Source of the DNA: Oscillatoriales cyanobacterium
GTDB taxonomy: Bacteria; Cyanobacteriota; Cyanobacteriia; Cyanobacteriales; Microcoleaceae
Assembly: GCA_004294385.1 (NCBI GenBank)
Contig: REAP01000038.1
Location: forward strand, 1 to 64,000
Length of the DNA stretch: 64,000 bases
Direction of reading: 5' to 3'
This document shows positions 16,586 through 26,219 of the stretch, in pieces. Under the pieces are notes generated by a model. It searched no databases. It was not told the DNA's origin and was given only the letters and a program-made list of their open reading frames with translations. Both the position numbers and the translations under genes were made by a program. Every line of letters starts with the position of its first letter. The first letter of the stretch is position 1.

Positions 16586-18580
16586 ATGCAATTCCTCGAA
16601 CTCGTCCTCAAAAACTTCGGCCCCTACGCAGGCATCCAAACCATCAATCTCCGCCCCGAAAAAGACGGAAATCCCTGCCCAGTCATCCTATTTGGGGGCA
16701 TGAACGGCGGTGGCAAAACGACCCTGATGGATGGTATTCGCCTTGCCCTTTACGGCGGCAGAGCTCAATGTTCCACCAGAGGAAATTTAAGCTATAGCGA
16801 CTTTCTCAATCAATCAGTCAATCGCCATACTCCACCATTAGACGATACCCGCGTTGAATTAATATTTGAACAAGTCCAAGACGACAAATTAACGCAATTT
16901 AAAATAGTTAGATACTGGACAAAAAACGATACTAAAGACAACTTAAGCATTCTCATATACAGCGAAGTAGTCAATGATTGGTGGTCGGATAAAGCGATTA
17001 CTAAAACCTGGGATGAATATATCGAAACCCTTTTGCCTGTGGGGATATCTAACCTATTTTTGTTTGACGGCGAACAAGTAAAAGAATTAGCTGAACTAGA
17101 AACTCCGCCGGAGTTCGTTGTTGGGGCGATTAAATCTCTTTTAGGCTTAGAATTAGCAGAACGCCTTGCAGTCGATTTGGAAATATTAGCCGGTCGTAAG
17201 CGGAAAGAAATCGCTGGAAAAAAAGACTTGGTAGCTTTAGATAAAATTGAGGGGATATTCAAGGAGGTTACTGCTAAAAAAGACTTGGAAACAGAAAAAC
17301 AAGCCAGCTTTAAAACCGCATTAGATAAAGCTCAAAAAAATCAACAACAAGCATCAGATAAATTTGTTTCTCAAGGTGGGAAAATTGCAGCCGATCGCAG
17401 TCAACTAGACATACAACTAAACAACTACAGAAATCAGGCAGAAAAAACCCGTCAAACCATGATGGAATTAGCCTCAAATACGCTACCACTAGCCCTAATT
17501 TCTCCCCTGCTAACCGCAGCGAAAATTCAAGCAGAAACAGAAGCTAGTCAGCAGCAAGCAAAGATTGCCCAAAATGCGATCAAAAAAAGAAGCGATCGCC
17601 TTCTCAAATATATCGCAGAAATCTCGTTAAATACCCAACAGCTAGATCAGATTCAAGACTTCATCCGCCAAGAAGACAAAGAACTCGAACAGCAAGCGGG
17701 AACAGACATTTCGCCCTGGATGAATGCCGATGACAACAGTATTCAGCAACTAGAAAATCTGCTTAGCTATCAAATTCAATCCCAGCAAACAGCCACCGCC
17801 CAACAAATAGCAGAAATCAAAAACATCGAATCAGAAATCGACTTCACAGACAGACAACTCGCGGCCGCAGCATCCCCCGAAGCCTATGATAAACTAGAAT
17901 TAGCAGTTAAAAATGCTCAAAAAGCAGTCGCTAACGCAGCCGCAGACTTGGAGTCAGCTAACCGCCGTATCGACGAATTAGACAAAGAATTAGCGAACAA
18001 TCAAAAGGAACTAGAAACCTACAGCAGCGAATATATTACCATCAGAAATAGCCAACATATCATCGCATCTATCACCAAAGCCCAAGCCACTCTCAAACAG
18101 TTTAAAGAAAAACTGACTCTCAAGAAACTCAACAAACTCGAAGTAGAAATCACTGACTGTTTCCGTTATCTCCTGCACAAAACTGACTTGGTGCACAGGG
18201 TTGCGATCGACACTCAAACATTTAGCCTCTCAATTTACGATACTGAAGGCAAACAAGTACCGAAACACAGACTTTCTGCTGGGGAAAAACAATTGCTGGC
18301 GATCGCATTTTTGTGGGGATTGGCCAGAGTATCGGGTAGATTGTTGCCAGTTGCGATCGACACTCCCCTGGGCCGCCTAGACTCTTCCCACAGAAACAAC
18401 CTCGTCGAACGCTATTTCCCCTCGGCCAGCCACCAAGTCATTCTGCTTTCTACCGACACGGAAATTAGTAAAGTAGAATATGATAAGCTGCAAGAATTGG
18501 AGGCGATCGCCCACAGCTACCTACTTAAGTATGATTCTAGTAAGCGTCAGACTACTGTGGAAGAGGGTTATTTTTGGTAG
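16586..18580 (+). CDS. dndD: DNA sulfur modification ATPase DndD
   Basis: DndD is an SMC-like ATPase thought to open or bend DNA for phosphorothioation. The 664-residue protein has Walker A GMNGGGKT (38-45, K44), a characteristic LFLFDGEQVKELAEL segment, extended coiled coils (about 195-300 and 390-500), the ABC signature LSAGEKQLLAIAF (about 561) and Walker B LLPVAIDTPLGRLD (about 585-598). No CxxC zinc hook is seen in the hinge. MQFLELVLKNFGPY is the usual DndD N-terminus, supporting this start. It lies between two GxxExxY genes instead of directly joining dndC and dndE. Confidence 0.95.
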   Translation: MQFLELVLKNFGPYAGIQTINLRPEKDGNPCPVILFGGMNGGGKTTLMDGIRLALYGGRAQCSTRGNLSYSDFLNQSVNRHTPPLDDTRVELIFEQVQDDKLTQFKIVRYWTKNDTKDNLSILIYSEVVNDWWSDKAITKTWDEYIETLLPVGISNLFLFDGEQVKELAELETPPEFVVGAIKSLLGLELAERLAVDLEILAGRKRKEIAGKKDLVALDKIEGIFKEVTAKKDLETEKQASFKTALDKAQKNQQQASDKFVSQGGKIAADRSQLDIQLNNYRNQAEKTRQTMMELASNTLPLALISPLLTAAKIQAETEASQQQAKIAQNAIKKRSDRLLKYIAEISLNTQQLDQIQDFIRQEDKELEQQAGTDISPWMNADDNSIQQLENLLSYQIQSQQTATAQQIAEIKNIESEIDFTDRQLAAAASPEAYDKLELAVKNAQKAVANAAADLESANRRIDELDKELANNQKELETYSSEYITIRNSQHIIASITKAQATLKQFKEKLTLKKLNKLEVEITDCFRYLLHKTDLVHRVAIDTQTFSLSIYDTEGKQVPKHRLSAGEKQLLAIAFLWGLARVSGRLLPVAIDTPLGRLDSSHRNNLVERYFPSASHQVILLSTDTEISKVEYDKLQELEAIAHSYLLKYDSSKRQTTVEEGYFW

Positions 18581-18591
18581 ATTGTTAGATG

Positions 18592-18732
18592 TGGGATTTT
18601 TTTGAACCGCAGATGGGGGCAGATGAACACAGATGGACGCAGATTGGAACTTATGGTAGAGTTTGAAATATGGGATTTTTTTGAACCGCAGATGAGGGCA
18701 GATGAACACAGATGAACGCAGATTGGAACTTA
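18592..18732. repeat. 62-bp direct duplication overlapping a GxxExxY start
   Basis: Copies at 18592-18653 and 18671-18732 differ at two positions. They contain GAACCGCAGATG, GCAGATGAACACAGATG and ACGCAGATTGGAACTTA. The second copy supplies the start codon and first ten codons of the GxxExxY gene at 18702. Fragments of the same family (AACCGCAGATG...) occur near 8500, 19093, 19150 and 20500. Confidence 0.85.
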
Positions 18733-19091
18733 ATCAGATTACGGAAAAAATTATTGGGTGTGCCTTTAAGGTAGGAAACACTTTAGGTTTCGGATTTTTA
18801 GAACAAATTTATCAGAATTCCTTGGTTCATGAACTTCGCAAAACAGGAATGTTGGTTGAACCTCAGTTTACGGTTTATGTTTACTACGATGATATAATTG
18901 TTGGGAAATTCATACCAGATGTGTTAGTAGAAAGATCCGTGCTTGTAGAACTCAAAGCTATCAAATCACTCGGTGAAAGAGAAACAGCACAGTGTCTCAA
19001 TGCCATAAAAGCTACAAAATTAAGCATCTGTCTGCTAATCAATTTCGGAAACCCCAAAGTAGAAATTAAACGAATAGTCCACAACTTCTAA
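18702..19091 (+). CDS. GxxExxY protein (between dndD and dndE)
   Basis: 129 residues: LNQITEKIIGCAFKVGNTLG, then the signature GFLEQIYQN, FTVYVYYDDIIVGKFIPDVLVE and LVELKAIKSL. The last two give the acidic and E-x-K positions of a PD-(D/E)XK-like nuclease core. The family tail LSICLLINFGNPKVEIKRIV is intact. This is the standard, unextended form. The first ten codons are part of a duplicated intergenic repeat. Function is unknown; the location inside the dnd locus is notable. Confidence 0.85.
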   Translation: MNTDERRLELNQITEKIIGCAFKVGNTLGFGFLEQIYQNSLVHELRKTGMLVEPQFTVYVYYDDIIVGKFIPDVLVERSVLVELKAIKSLGERETAQCLNAIKATKLSICLLINFGNPKVEIKRIVHNF

Positions 19092-19172
19092 ACCGCAGAT
19101 ATAATCACTCTTACTATCTGCGTTCATCCGCGTTAATCTGCCTACATCTGCGGTTACAAACATCATAAACTC

Positions 19173-19574
19173 ATGGAACCACCAGTCGATCGCATCCACC
19201 TCTCCCAAACAGGCAAAGACCAACTATCCAAACTGAAACGATCGACCAAAATCGATCGATGGAACATTTTGTGCAGGTGGGGATTTTGCCGATCGCTCGC
19301 CGAACCCAGCATACCATCCCCAGTACCGATTCCCAGCGACAGCAACGTCGAGTTAAGCTGGGAAGTCTTCGGTGGCGACATGGCAGATGTTTTGATAATT
19401 GCGCTCAAACAGCGCTGTCACCAAGATAATTTGGGAACAGAAAAAGAAACTTTAGCCAAACAATTTCGCCTGCATTTACACCGTGGAATTGGTTATTTGG
19501 CTGGCGATCCAAATATTAAGAAAATTGAAGATTTGGTGGCGATCGCGCTATCGCCTGAGAAATTAAGAAATTAA
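19173..19574 (+). CDS. dndE: DNA sulfur modification protein DndE
   Basis: DndE (DUF1832) is a small DNA-binding protein reported to bind nicked DNA and required for phosphorothioation. The 133-residue product shows the family pattern: IHLSQTGKDQLSKLKRSTKI, then NILCRWGFCRSLAEPS, ELSWEVFGG and a C-terminal LHRGIGYLAGDPNIKKIEDL. The length is typical. It follows the second GxxExxY gene by 81 bp and ends the island; beyond it come core genes on the opposite strand. Confidence 0.93.
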   Translation: MEPPVDRIHLSQTGKDQLSKLKRSTKIDRWNILCRWGFCRSLAEPSIPSPVPIPSDSNVELSWEVFGGDMADVLIIALKQRCHQDNLGTEKETLAKQFRLHLHRGIGYLAGDPNIKKIEDLVAIALSPEKLRN

Positions 19575-19636
19575 ACGAACCGCGAAGACGCGAAGGACGC
19601 GAAGGGAAGAAGGAAGAGAAGGGATGAGTTTACAAT

Positions 19637-20446
19637 TTATTTCAGTAACAGCGGGAAAAAATGACCCACTGGGCCTTGACCTTCTCCAATATCTAAAGCA
19701 TATTTGAGAGCTGTAGTAACATAATTCTTAGCCGATGTCACCGCTGTAAATAAATCTTTACCTAATGCTAGATTAGCGCAGATCGCAGCACTTAAAGTAC
19801 AACCAGTCCCGTGAGTATTCAGAGTATCCACATTCTCGGTTTTCAATACATCCAACCGCGTACCATCAAACCACACATCAACCCCGCGTAAATCTCCCTT
19901 CATTCCGCCACCTTTCACCAAAACCGCTTTTGCACCCAAACTGTGGATTTTCTCCGCAGCCGATCGCATATCATCCACAGAATCAATCTCTAAACCGCTC
20001 AAAATAGTCGCTTCAAACCGATTTGGAGTCACAACAGCCGCCATTGGTATCAAAATATCCTGCAAAAATGCGATCGCCCCGTCATCAATCAGTCGATCGC
20101 CCGATCGTGATACCATCACCGGATCAACAACCAAATTCTGCAAATTCCAACTCTCCACCTGGGAAGCAACTACCGCCATAATTTCCCGATTCAGCAACAT
20201 CCCAGTCTTCACAGCATCCACCCCAATATCCCCAACCACCGCCTCAATTTGAGCCTTCACAGCCTCCGCAGACAAAGCATCAACCCGCATCACACCCAAA
20301 GTATTTTGAGCCGTCACGCAAGTCAGAGCACTCGTACCGTGGACGCAGTGAAACGCAAAAGTCCGCAAATCCGCCTGAATCCCAGCCCCGCCGCCACTAT
20401 CAGAACCCGCCACAGTCAAAGCCACAGGAATCTTCGATTTCATCAT
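19637..20446 (-). CDS. thiD: Hydroxymethylpyrimidine/phosphomethylpyrimidine kinase
   Basis: ThiD phosphorylates HMP and HMP-phosphate in thiamine biosynthesis and salvage, in the cytosol. The product (about 269 residues) begins KIPVALTVAGSDSGGGAGIQADL, the ribokinase-fold substrate-binding signature. It continues with TAQNT, DPVMVSRSGDRLI and the C-terminal anion hole DTLNTHGTGCTLSAAI with the catalytic Cys. The open frame extends eight codons further upstream, to 20470, but MMKSKIPVALTVAG is the usual beginning, so 20446 or 20443 is preferred. No TPP riboswitch is seen upstream. Confidence 0.95.
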   Translation of the reverse strand: MMKSKIPVALTVAGSDSGGGAGIQADLRTFAFHCVHGTSALTCVTAQNTLGVMRVDALSAEAVKAQIEAVVGDIGVDAVKTGMLLNREIMAVVASQVESWNLQNLVVDPVMVSRSGDRLIDDGAIAFLQDILIPMAAVVTPNRFEATILSGLEIDSVDDMRSAAEKIHSLGAKAVLVKGGGMKGDLRGVDVWFDGTRLDVLKTENVDTLNTHGTGCTLSAAICANLALGKDLFTAVTSAKNYVTTALKYALDIGEGQGPVGHFFPLLLK

Positions 20447-20575
20447 CTTCACCACCAGAGATCGACACAAACACAGATCCCATCTTATCCGCGTTCATCC
20501 GCGTTCATCTGCCCCATCTGCGGTTGCAAAATTAGCTATGATTAAAAAGATTGTAAAGTATTATTTAAAACACTC

Positions 20576-21346
20576 ATGAAACTCACCAGAATTGACCTCA
20601 ACTCTTGGATTTTCCACATAGCAGGCCAAACCATCCTCGTCGATCCCTGGCTAATTGATCCCCTCGTATTTTATGGTCAACCTTGGCTGTTCACCGCCTA
20701 CCACAACACCCCTGTTGCTTTCACTCCCGAAACATTACCGCCGATCGACCTGATACTAATTTCCCAAGGCTTAGACGACCACTGTCACAGACCAACATTG
20801 TCCAAGCTCGATCGCACAATTCCGGCGATCGCCTCACCCACCGCCGCCAAAGTCCTCAGCAGTTTAGGCTACACCAATATCACAACTTTGACAAATTGGC
20901 AAGAGTTTAATTATCAAGAAAAGTTACAAATAACTGCCGTTCCCGGAGCCGAAATCCAGCCCGGACAAGAAGAAAACGGCTACTTACTCAAAGATTTAAG
21001 CAGCGGCGAGACACTTTATTACGAACCGCACTTACCACCATTAGAAAAAGTTAAACAGAAAATAGACACAGTAGACGTCGCGATCGCCCCCATCATCGGT
21101 CAAATCTTCCCATTCCTCGGACAAATCATCATGGGCCCATCTCAAGCCCTCAGCCTCGCCCAAACCCTAAAACCTCGGTTTTTTGTACCCACAACTATGG
21201 GAGACATCAGAGCCACAGGCATTTTACCAATGTTAGTGCGATCGATCGGCAGCATCCCCGAATTTCGCGACTTACTCACAAAATCAGGACTTGCTACCCA
21301 ACTCCTCGAACCCCAACCAGGACAAACCTTGGAGATTTTAGAGTAG
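20576..21346 (+). CDS. MBL-fold metallo-hydrolase-like protein
   Basis: 256 residues of the UlaG-like beta-lactamase fold: ILVDPWLIDP at the N-terminus, LILISQGLDDHCHRPTLSKL at the metal site, then VPGAEIQPGQEENGYLL and a C-terminal LKPRFFVPTTMGD. The usual HxHxDH is altered to Q-G-L-D-D-H-C-H, so metal ligation may be partial or different. The family is widespread in cyanobacteria with no known substrate. The gene is single, divergent from thiD with about 130 bp between starts. Confidence 0.8.
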   Translation: MKLTRIDLNSWIFHIAGQTILVDPWLIDPLVFYGQPWLFTAYHNTPVAFTPETLPPIDLILISQGLDDHCHRPTLSKLDRTIPAIASPTAAKVLSSLGYTNITTLTNWQEFNYQEKLQITAVPGAEIQPGQEENGYLLKDLSSGETLYYEPHLPPLEKVKQKIDTVDVAIAPIIGQIFPFLGQIIMGPSQALSLAQTLKPRFFVPTTMGDIRATGILPMLVRSIGSIPEFRDLLTKSGLATQLLEPQPGQTLEILE

Positions 21347-21400
21347 GGACACTCAAGCGTGCCCAAGGAGTGTCAACTTAACGTATAACCAATAGTCCAA

Positions 21401-21551
21401 CCGGGGTTGAAACCCCTGCCTCAAAGCTAAAGTCCTCTCAAGAGGACGGCAGGAGTTCTTCAGTCCTCTTTGAGAGGACTTTAGCTATTAGACAGGGAAT
21501 TCATTCCCCGTCTCCTCATTTAGGACACGGCAATGCCGTGTCCCTACGGGG
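21401..21551. repeat. Inverted repeat plus palindrome between MBL gene and ftsZ
   Basis: GGGTTGAAACCCCTGCCTC and AGCTAAAGTCCTCTCAAGAGGAC (21403-21447) pair with the block around 21463-21511, a diverged relative of the 11692-11825 element. Directly after it, GGACACGGCAATGCCGTGTCC (21523-21543) is a perfect palindrome of the family seen at 25675. Confidence 0.75.
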
Positions 21552-21580
21552 ATTGATCGATCTTAATCCCAAATCCCAAA

Positions 21581-22849
21581 TTATCTCGGAGGTCTTCGGT
21601 TGCGTAAAAACTCAGGAATATCCAAGCCGAAATCTGGTTTCGGTCTACTATCCTGCGTCTGCTGAGCTGGAGTCACCTGAACAGTCGCAGCCCGCCAAGG
21701 AGCATTAGCATTTTGCGTCCTACTCACCGGCTGCTGCGCTAGAATTTCCCCCGAAAAACCAGTAGCGATCACAGTAATCTTGATTTCGCCCTGAAGTCGT
21801 TCGTCAATCACCGCGCCAAAAATAATATTGGCATTGGGATCGACCACTTCATAAATCGTCTCAGCCGCCGCATTCACCTCATGCAGCGTCATGTCAGTAC
21901 CACCAGTAATGTTGAACACCACACCTCTAGCGCCTTCTATAGACGAAGCCTCCAGCAAAGGCGAAGAAATCGCCTGCATCGCCGCTTCCCTAGCCCGTGA
22001 CTTGCCAGAACCCACGCCAATACCCATAAGGGCAGAACCTGCATCCGCCATGACTGCGCGCACGTCAGCAAAGTCAACGTTTACCAAACCAGGAATAGTA
22101 ATAATGTCGGAAATACCCTGAACCCCTTGGCGCAGGATATCGTCAGCAACTCGGAAAGCCTCTTGCACAGGCATTTGTTCGGAAATCACCGACAACAGCT
22201 TGTCGTTGGGAATCACGATCAGCGTATCCACTCGGCTTTTCAACTCTGCGATACCTTCCTCAGCTTGACTCGTGCGTCGCCGCCCCTCAAAAGTAAAAGG
22301 TCGGGTGACTATACCTACAGTCAAAGCACCCATTTCCTTGGCAACCTCAGCCACAATCGGAGCCGCGCCCGTGCCCGTACCGCCGCCCATACCTGCGGTG
22401 ATAAACACCAAGTCTGCACCGTTCAAGGCACTAGCCACCTCGTCGCGAGATTCCTCAGCAGCCTTTTGTCCGATCGCCGGATTGCCTCCAGCACCCAAAC
22501 CGCGCGTCAACTTTTGTCCGACTTGCAAGCGTTTGGGCGCATTTGATAGAACTAAAGCTTGGGAATCGGTATTCACGCACCAAAACTCTACGCCAGAAAC
22601 CTCGCTAGCAATCATGCGGTTAACGGCGTTGCCCCCACCTCCACCGACGCCAATTACTTTGATTTTGGCTGCACTACTGGGCATGATGTCTTTGGGATTG
22701 ACCATAGGATCCATATCAATACTATTTACGTTTACATAACCAGACTTGCGTCTAAACGGATTGGTGGAATCGTATGCCACCGGAAAATTTTTGACTTCTT
22801 CCGAAGGGGGACTGTCTTCGCCAGACCCTTGTCTATTATTAAACGTCAT
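21581..22849 (-). CDS. ftsZ: Cell division protein FtsZ
   Basis: FtsZ is the tubulin-like GTPase that forms the division ring. The 422-residue protein has a ~60-residue variable N-terminal extension, then [18 protein letters not shown], the tubulin signature [14 protein letters not shown], the T7-loop region with [15 protein letters not shown], and the conserved C-terminal peptide DIPEFLRNR that docks partners such as FtsA-equivalents and SepF. The start at 22849 gives a typical cyanobacterial N-terminus. It is preceded by ftsQ (103-bp gap) on the same strand, as usual in cyanobacteria. Confidence 0.97.
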   Translation of the reverse strand: MTFNNRQGSGEDSPPSEEVKNFPVAYDSTNPFRRKSGYVNVNSIDMDPMVNPKDIMPSSAAKIKVIGVGGGGGNAVNRMIASEVSGVEFWCVNTDSQALVLSNAPKRLQVGQKLTRGLGAGGNPAIGQKAAEESRDEVASALNGADLVFITAGMGGGTGTGAAPIVAEVAKEMGALTVGIVTRPFTFEGRRRTSQAEEGIAELKSRVDTLIVIPNDKLLSVISEQMPVQEAFRVADDILRQGVQGISDIITIPGLVNVDFADVRAVMADAGSALMGIGVGSGKSRAREAAMQAISSPLLEASSIEGARGVVFNITGGTDMTLHEVNAAAETIYEVVDPNANIIFGAVIDERLQGEIKITVIATGFSGEILAQQPVSRTQNANAPWRAATVQVTPAQQTQDSRPKPDFGLDIPEFLRNRRPPR

Positions 22850-22951
22850 TGGGTTGGGGATGGTAGATTACAGCTTGTTAACTCAGCACCAATTCACAAT
22901 CAACTATAGGCTATGTTGCGCGAAAAACTAGCGCAAGGAAGGCTCAATCGC

Positions 22952-23854
22952 TCAATTCTCCGCGCGAGTTGGTGCGGGACTTGAGTTGTCAGAACTGCTA
23001 GGGATGGAGACCTGGTGGACGGTGGGAGAATCTGGATTTTTCAAGTCAATGTATGCAATTTTGCTTGAATCTAGCTGTTTTGGCAATTGCCGCATCCTGT
23101 TTAGAACTTTCAGTTGCTCGATCGTTCTGGAACTGGGCGGGCCTAAGTGTACAGTACCAATCTCTGTTTTCAAAATCAAGTTGTTCGGGTTTTGCCAATC
23201 TATTTCAAACACTTTCACCGTCAAACCGTTGAACCCTTGGTAGAATTTCGGCCATTCGGCGCGATAAAGTTTCAAGTCCCCGATCACTTTTAAAGTTGGC
23301 AGAGAACGCTGAGACTGTGTTTCCTGGCTATTGTTACCCAGGGAGCTATTTTGTGATTGTTTGTCAGTGGTATAGCTGTCAAACGGCATCCAACCACCCT
23401 TAGCATCCAGCCACCCAACTTTTTGCTTGTCGGTCTTGCGGCCAATCACCGTAATCGGTTGCGCGATCGCCACTGGTAGTCGTTCTGCCACTTCTACCGT
23501 CAAACTCGGCGGAAATAGGTTGCGAGTCACCTTGGCTTTGGCTATAGGCCCCGTTGCCTCCAGTTTAGAAGCCAGGGCTTGCGGTTGAATCCCCCACAGA
23601 GATTGTGGGTATGAAAGTGGCATCAAAGACCGTACCGCCTTGTCCGAAAGCCAATGATTGCCTTCTACTTTCACTTGTTCCGATCGGGCAATCAACCAAG
23701 TCGGCTGGGCAATCCACCACAGTAAACCCCCAGCCATCCCACTTGCTGCCAGCATTTGCCACACAACAGTAGCCAATCGAGCGCGCCGAATCCGCTGCAA
23801 CTGTTGACGCCTGCGACCTAACTCTGTTTCTGAGACTGATGCAAAATTAGCCAT
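22952..23854 (-). CDS. ftsQ: Cell division protein FtsQ (POTRA domain)
   Basis: FtsQ/DivIB links cytoplasmic and periplasmic divisome parts. The 300-residue product has a short basic cytoplasmic N-terminus (LGRRRQQLQRIRRARL), one membrane helix at about 28-50 (VVWQMLAASGMAGGLLWWI) and a periplasmic POTRA domain: VKVEGNHWLSDKAVRSLMPL, then NLFPPSLTVEVAERLPVAIA. The FtsQ C-terminal domain ends in a Ser/Pro-rich tail. The murC-murB genes often found upstream are not here; a 446-bp spacer follows instead. Confidence 0.92.
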   Translation of the reverse strand: MANFASVSETELGRRRQQLQRIRRARLATVVWQMLAASGMAGGLLWWIAQPTWLIARSEQVKVEGNHWLSDKAVRSLMPLSYPQSLWGIQPQALASKLEATGPIAKAKVTRNLFPPSLTVEVAERLPVAIAQPITVIGRKTDKQKVGWLDAKGGWMPFDSYTTDKQSQNSSLGNNSQETQSQRSLPTLKVIGDLKLYRAEWPKFYQGFNGLTVKVFEIDWQNPNNLILKTEIGTVHLGPPSSRTIEQLKVLNRMRQLPKQLDSSKIAYIDLKNPDSPTVHQVSIPSSSDNSSPAPTRAEN

Positions 23855-24300
23855 TTGCCTCTTGACAATTTGGTAACTGTAAATTATAGATAACTGCTAT
23901 ACAAATCCTAGACAAGTCTAGATATTTATTTCTTACTTCATTGGGAGCATGGGAGCGGTTATCCCTCAGTAAGCTTTCACGATGAAAGCCAAGCGCGATA
24001 AATTAATTGCTCAAAACTTTTTGATTTTTTTCAAGCAGCCGCCGTACACCCTACCATTTAACCAGATCCCCGTAAAATTACCCAAATTGATCGCCAGCTA
24101 AGTAATATCACTGATCCATTAAAAAATTAAAAACTACTGAATTATTCAGAATTCAATTACAGGTAAGCCGATTAGCCGACAGAGGTTGTTTGGCCATTGA
24201 GGGCATTACCCCACAGGGCAAAACGCGAAAATTCAAACTACACTAAGATTTGAAAGTTTATACTTTCTATGAATTTTTTTAACTTTAGTTAGCTTAAATT
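23855..24300. other. Spacer between ftsQ and the P-loop ATPase gene
   Basis: 446 bp without a defensible gene. It must hold the leftward ftsQ-ftsZ promoter and the rightward promoter of the ATPase gene. I see AT-rich DNA near 23865-23940 and 24110-24300 but no clear repeats or RNA structure. Confidence 0.5.
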
Positions 24301-25632
24301 GTGATCGCACTGGAACTAGACAGATTCTATAAAGCCTGCAACCCGAGTAAGACCCTTGTCGCCGGCGACCCAGGAGATTATCAATACTACATCGATTTTG
24401 CTTCAGTACGTGGTGGCAAAATCATTGAATCTTTGCAGCGCACAATTACCCGTATCTCCCCTGACCAGCCAACTTGTCAGCTATTTACAGGACATATCGG
24501 ATGTGGCAAATCTACTGAATTGTTTCGACTCAAAGCTGAGCTAGAACAAGATGGTTTTCATGTCGTCTACTTTGAGTCTTCTCAGGATTTGGACATGGGT
24601 GATGTAGACATCAGTGATATTTTGCTGAGCATTGCTCGCCAAGTTAGCGAAACGATGGAGTCAGCTAAAATTAAACTCAGACCGAGTTATTTTAAGAATC
24701 TGTTTGCAGAAGTTGCAGAATTTTTGCAGACTCCCATCGATTTGTCAGCCGAAGCAGAGTTATCTGTAGGCATTGCTAGAGTTACTGCTAAAACTAAAGA
24801 CTCTCCTAAATTGCGATCGCAACTTAGGCAATATCTCGAACCTCGCACTAACAGCATCTTGCAGTCAATTAATGAAGAACTCCTTGACGTCGCCAACCTC
24901 GAACTCAAACGCCAAGGCAAAAAAGGACTAGCAGTAATTGTTGATAACCTCGATCGCCTCGACGGAGCTCTCAAACCCAGCGGACGTACTCAGCCAGAAT
25001 ACCTGTTTTTAGACCGTGGCGAACAGTTAAAAAAACTCAATTGCCACGTTGTCTACACGATTCCTCTAACTTTAATTTTTTCCAATGACTTCGGTAGACT
25101 CGCGAGTCGATTTGGAGTCAAACCCAAGGTAATGCCGATGGTACCGGTGCAAATTCGATCGGGGGAAGACCACACCGAAGGAATGGCATTATTACGTCAG
25201 CTAGTCTTGGCTAGAGCTTTCCCCAATGTTCCTCCACTCCAACGTCTCGATTTGATTACTAAGGTATTTGATGCTCCTGAAACCTTAGACAGACTCTGCC
25301 GCATTAGTGGCGGTCATGTCCGCAATCTACTGATGCTTTTGTATAGTTGTTTGCAGCACGAAGACCCACCTTTTACTCGCGAATGCTTGGAAAGTGTGAT
25401 TCAAGAATACCGCGATGATTTGTTGGGAGCTGTCAACGATCTGGAATGGGAATTGCTGTTTCAAGTCGTAACCCGACAAACTGTAACTGGTGAAGAAGAG
25501 TCTCAGATTTTGTTGCGAAGTATGTTTGTCTTTGAATATCGCGATCCAGAAGGTCGATGGTTTGGCATCAATCCAGCCTTAGCAGAAACGAGGAAATATA
25601 AGGAGTGGCAGCAGCGCGTTCACCAAGTATAG
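24301..25632 (+). CDS. P-loop ATPase (AAA-like), partner of the nSTAND gene
   Basis: A 443-residue ATPase: Walker A FTGHIGCGKSTELF (G64-T72) and Walker B GLAVIVDNLDRLD (about 210-222), then a sensor-like CHVVYTIPLTLIF and a helical C-terminal half (GGHVRNLLMLLYSC). The N-terminal LDRFYKACNPSKTLVAGDPGDYQYYIDF is distinctive. The protein resembles AAA ATPases that sit beside WD40/nSTAND genes in filamentous cyanobacteria. The start is GTG with no strong ribosome site; I see no better one. It is transcribed in the same direction as the giant nSTAND gene 587 bp downstream. Its biological role is unknown; a conflict or signalling role is an inference. Confidence 0.75.
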   Translation: MIALELDRFYKACNPSKTLVAGDPGDYQYYIDFASVRGGKIIESLQRTITRISPDQPTCQLFTGHIGCGKSTELFRLKAELEQDGFHVVYFESSQDLDMGDVDISDILLSIARQVSETMESAKIKLRPSYFKNLFAEVAEFLQTPIDLSAEAELSVGIARVTAKTKDSPKLRSQLRQYLEPRTNSILQSINEELLDVANLELKRQGKKGLAVIVDNLDRLDGALKPSGRTQPEYLFLDRGEQLKKLNCHVVYTIPLTLIFSNDFGRLASRFGVKPKVMPMVPVQIRSGEDHTEGMALLRQLVLARAFPNVPPLQRLDLITKVFDAPETLDRLCRISGGHVRNLLMLLYSCLQHEDPPFTRECLESVIQEYRDDLLGAVNDLEWELLFQVVTRQTVTGEEESQILLRSMFVFEYRDPEGRWFGINPALAETRKYKEWQQRVHQV

Positions 25633-26219
25633 TTTTGAGTTTTGAGATAGCTTTACGATCATATTGATATCCCCGTAGGGACACGGCAATGCCGTGTCCC
25701 TACCTCTGCTAAGTACCTCACATACTTGAAAAGTGCTTGATCTGTGTGTCCAGGACTATAGGAGATATTTACAAAAACAAGACGTTCCCACGTCAGATTG
25801 TCTATGACTGCTTTTACCTATTGCTTTTAACCTCACAAAGTCTCATCCCCATCCCACAAATTTTTGTGTTATTTTGCTGAGTGCCTGCTACAGATAATAG
25901 TTCTATTTTATTACCAGTTAACCTGACTTGATCTCATAGGCTTAACAGCTCGCTATTTATGCGATCGATCAATTTATCTGTAGCTGATTAAAAAAGTATG
26001 AATTTTGATTTTATATTTATATAGAAATCTCGCTTTCTCTCAAATTGAGAAGTATACTGTCTTTATATTAAACCTAGTGAATAGGTCTGAATTGAAGACA
26101 TAAATACAAAAAAACACGTAGGCATAAAGGTATAAAATGTTTTGCTGAGATAAGTGTATCTAAGTAGAGACAGTTTCAGTCAACAGTAGGTTGTTTATTT
26201 CTGCAAATGGGGTATACGC
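25633..26219. other. Spacer upstream of the nSTAND gene
   Basis: 587 bp with no gene. A perfect palindrome lies near the left end (25675-25703). The rest is AT-rich (about 25970-26130), probably the promoter and leader of the nSTAND gene. No known riboswitch or RNA motif was recognised. Confidence 0.55.
25675..25703. repeat. Perfect 29-bp palindrome (GTAGGGACACGGCA family)
   Basis: GTAGGGACACGGCA, one base, then its exact reverse complement. Other members: 21523, 32899-32955, 38824-38884 and a fragment at 1690. It is a dispersed small palindromic repeat of this genome. Confidence 0.9.

Noticed and set aside
19637..20575. TPP riboswitch at thiD
   Set aside because: No CUGAGA or ACCUGA-type motifs on the minus strand upstream of thiD; only AACCGCAGATG repeats are seen.
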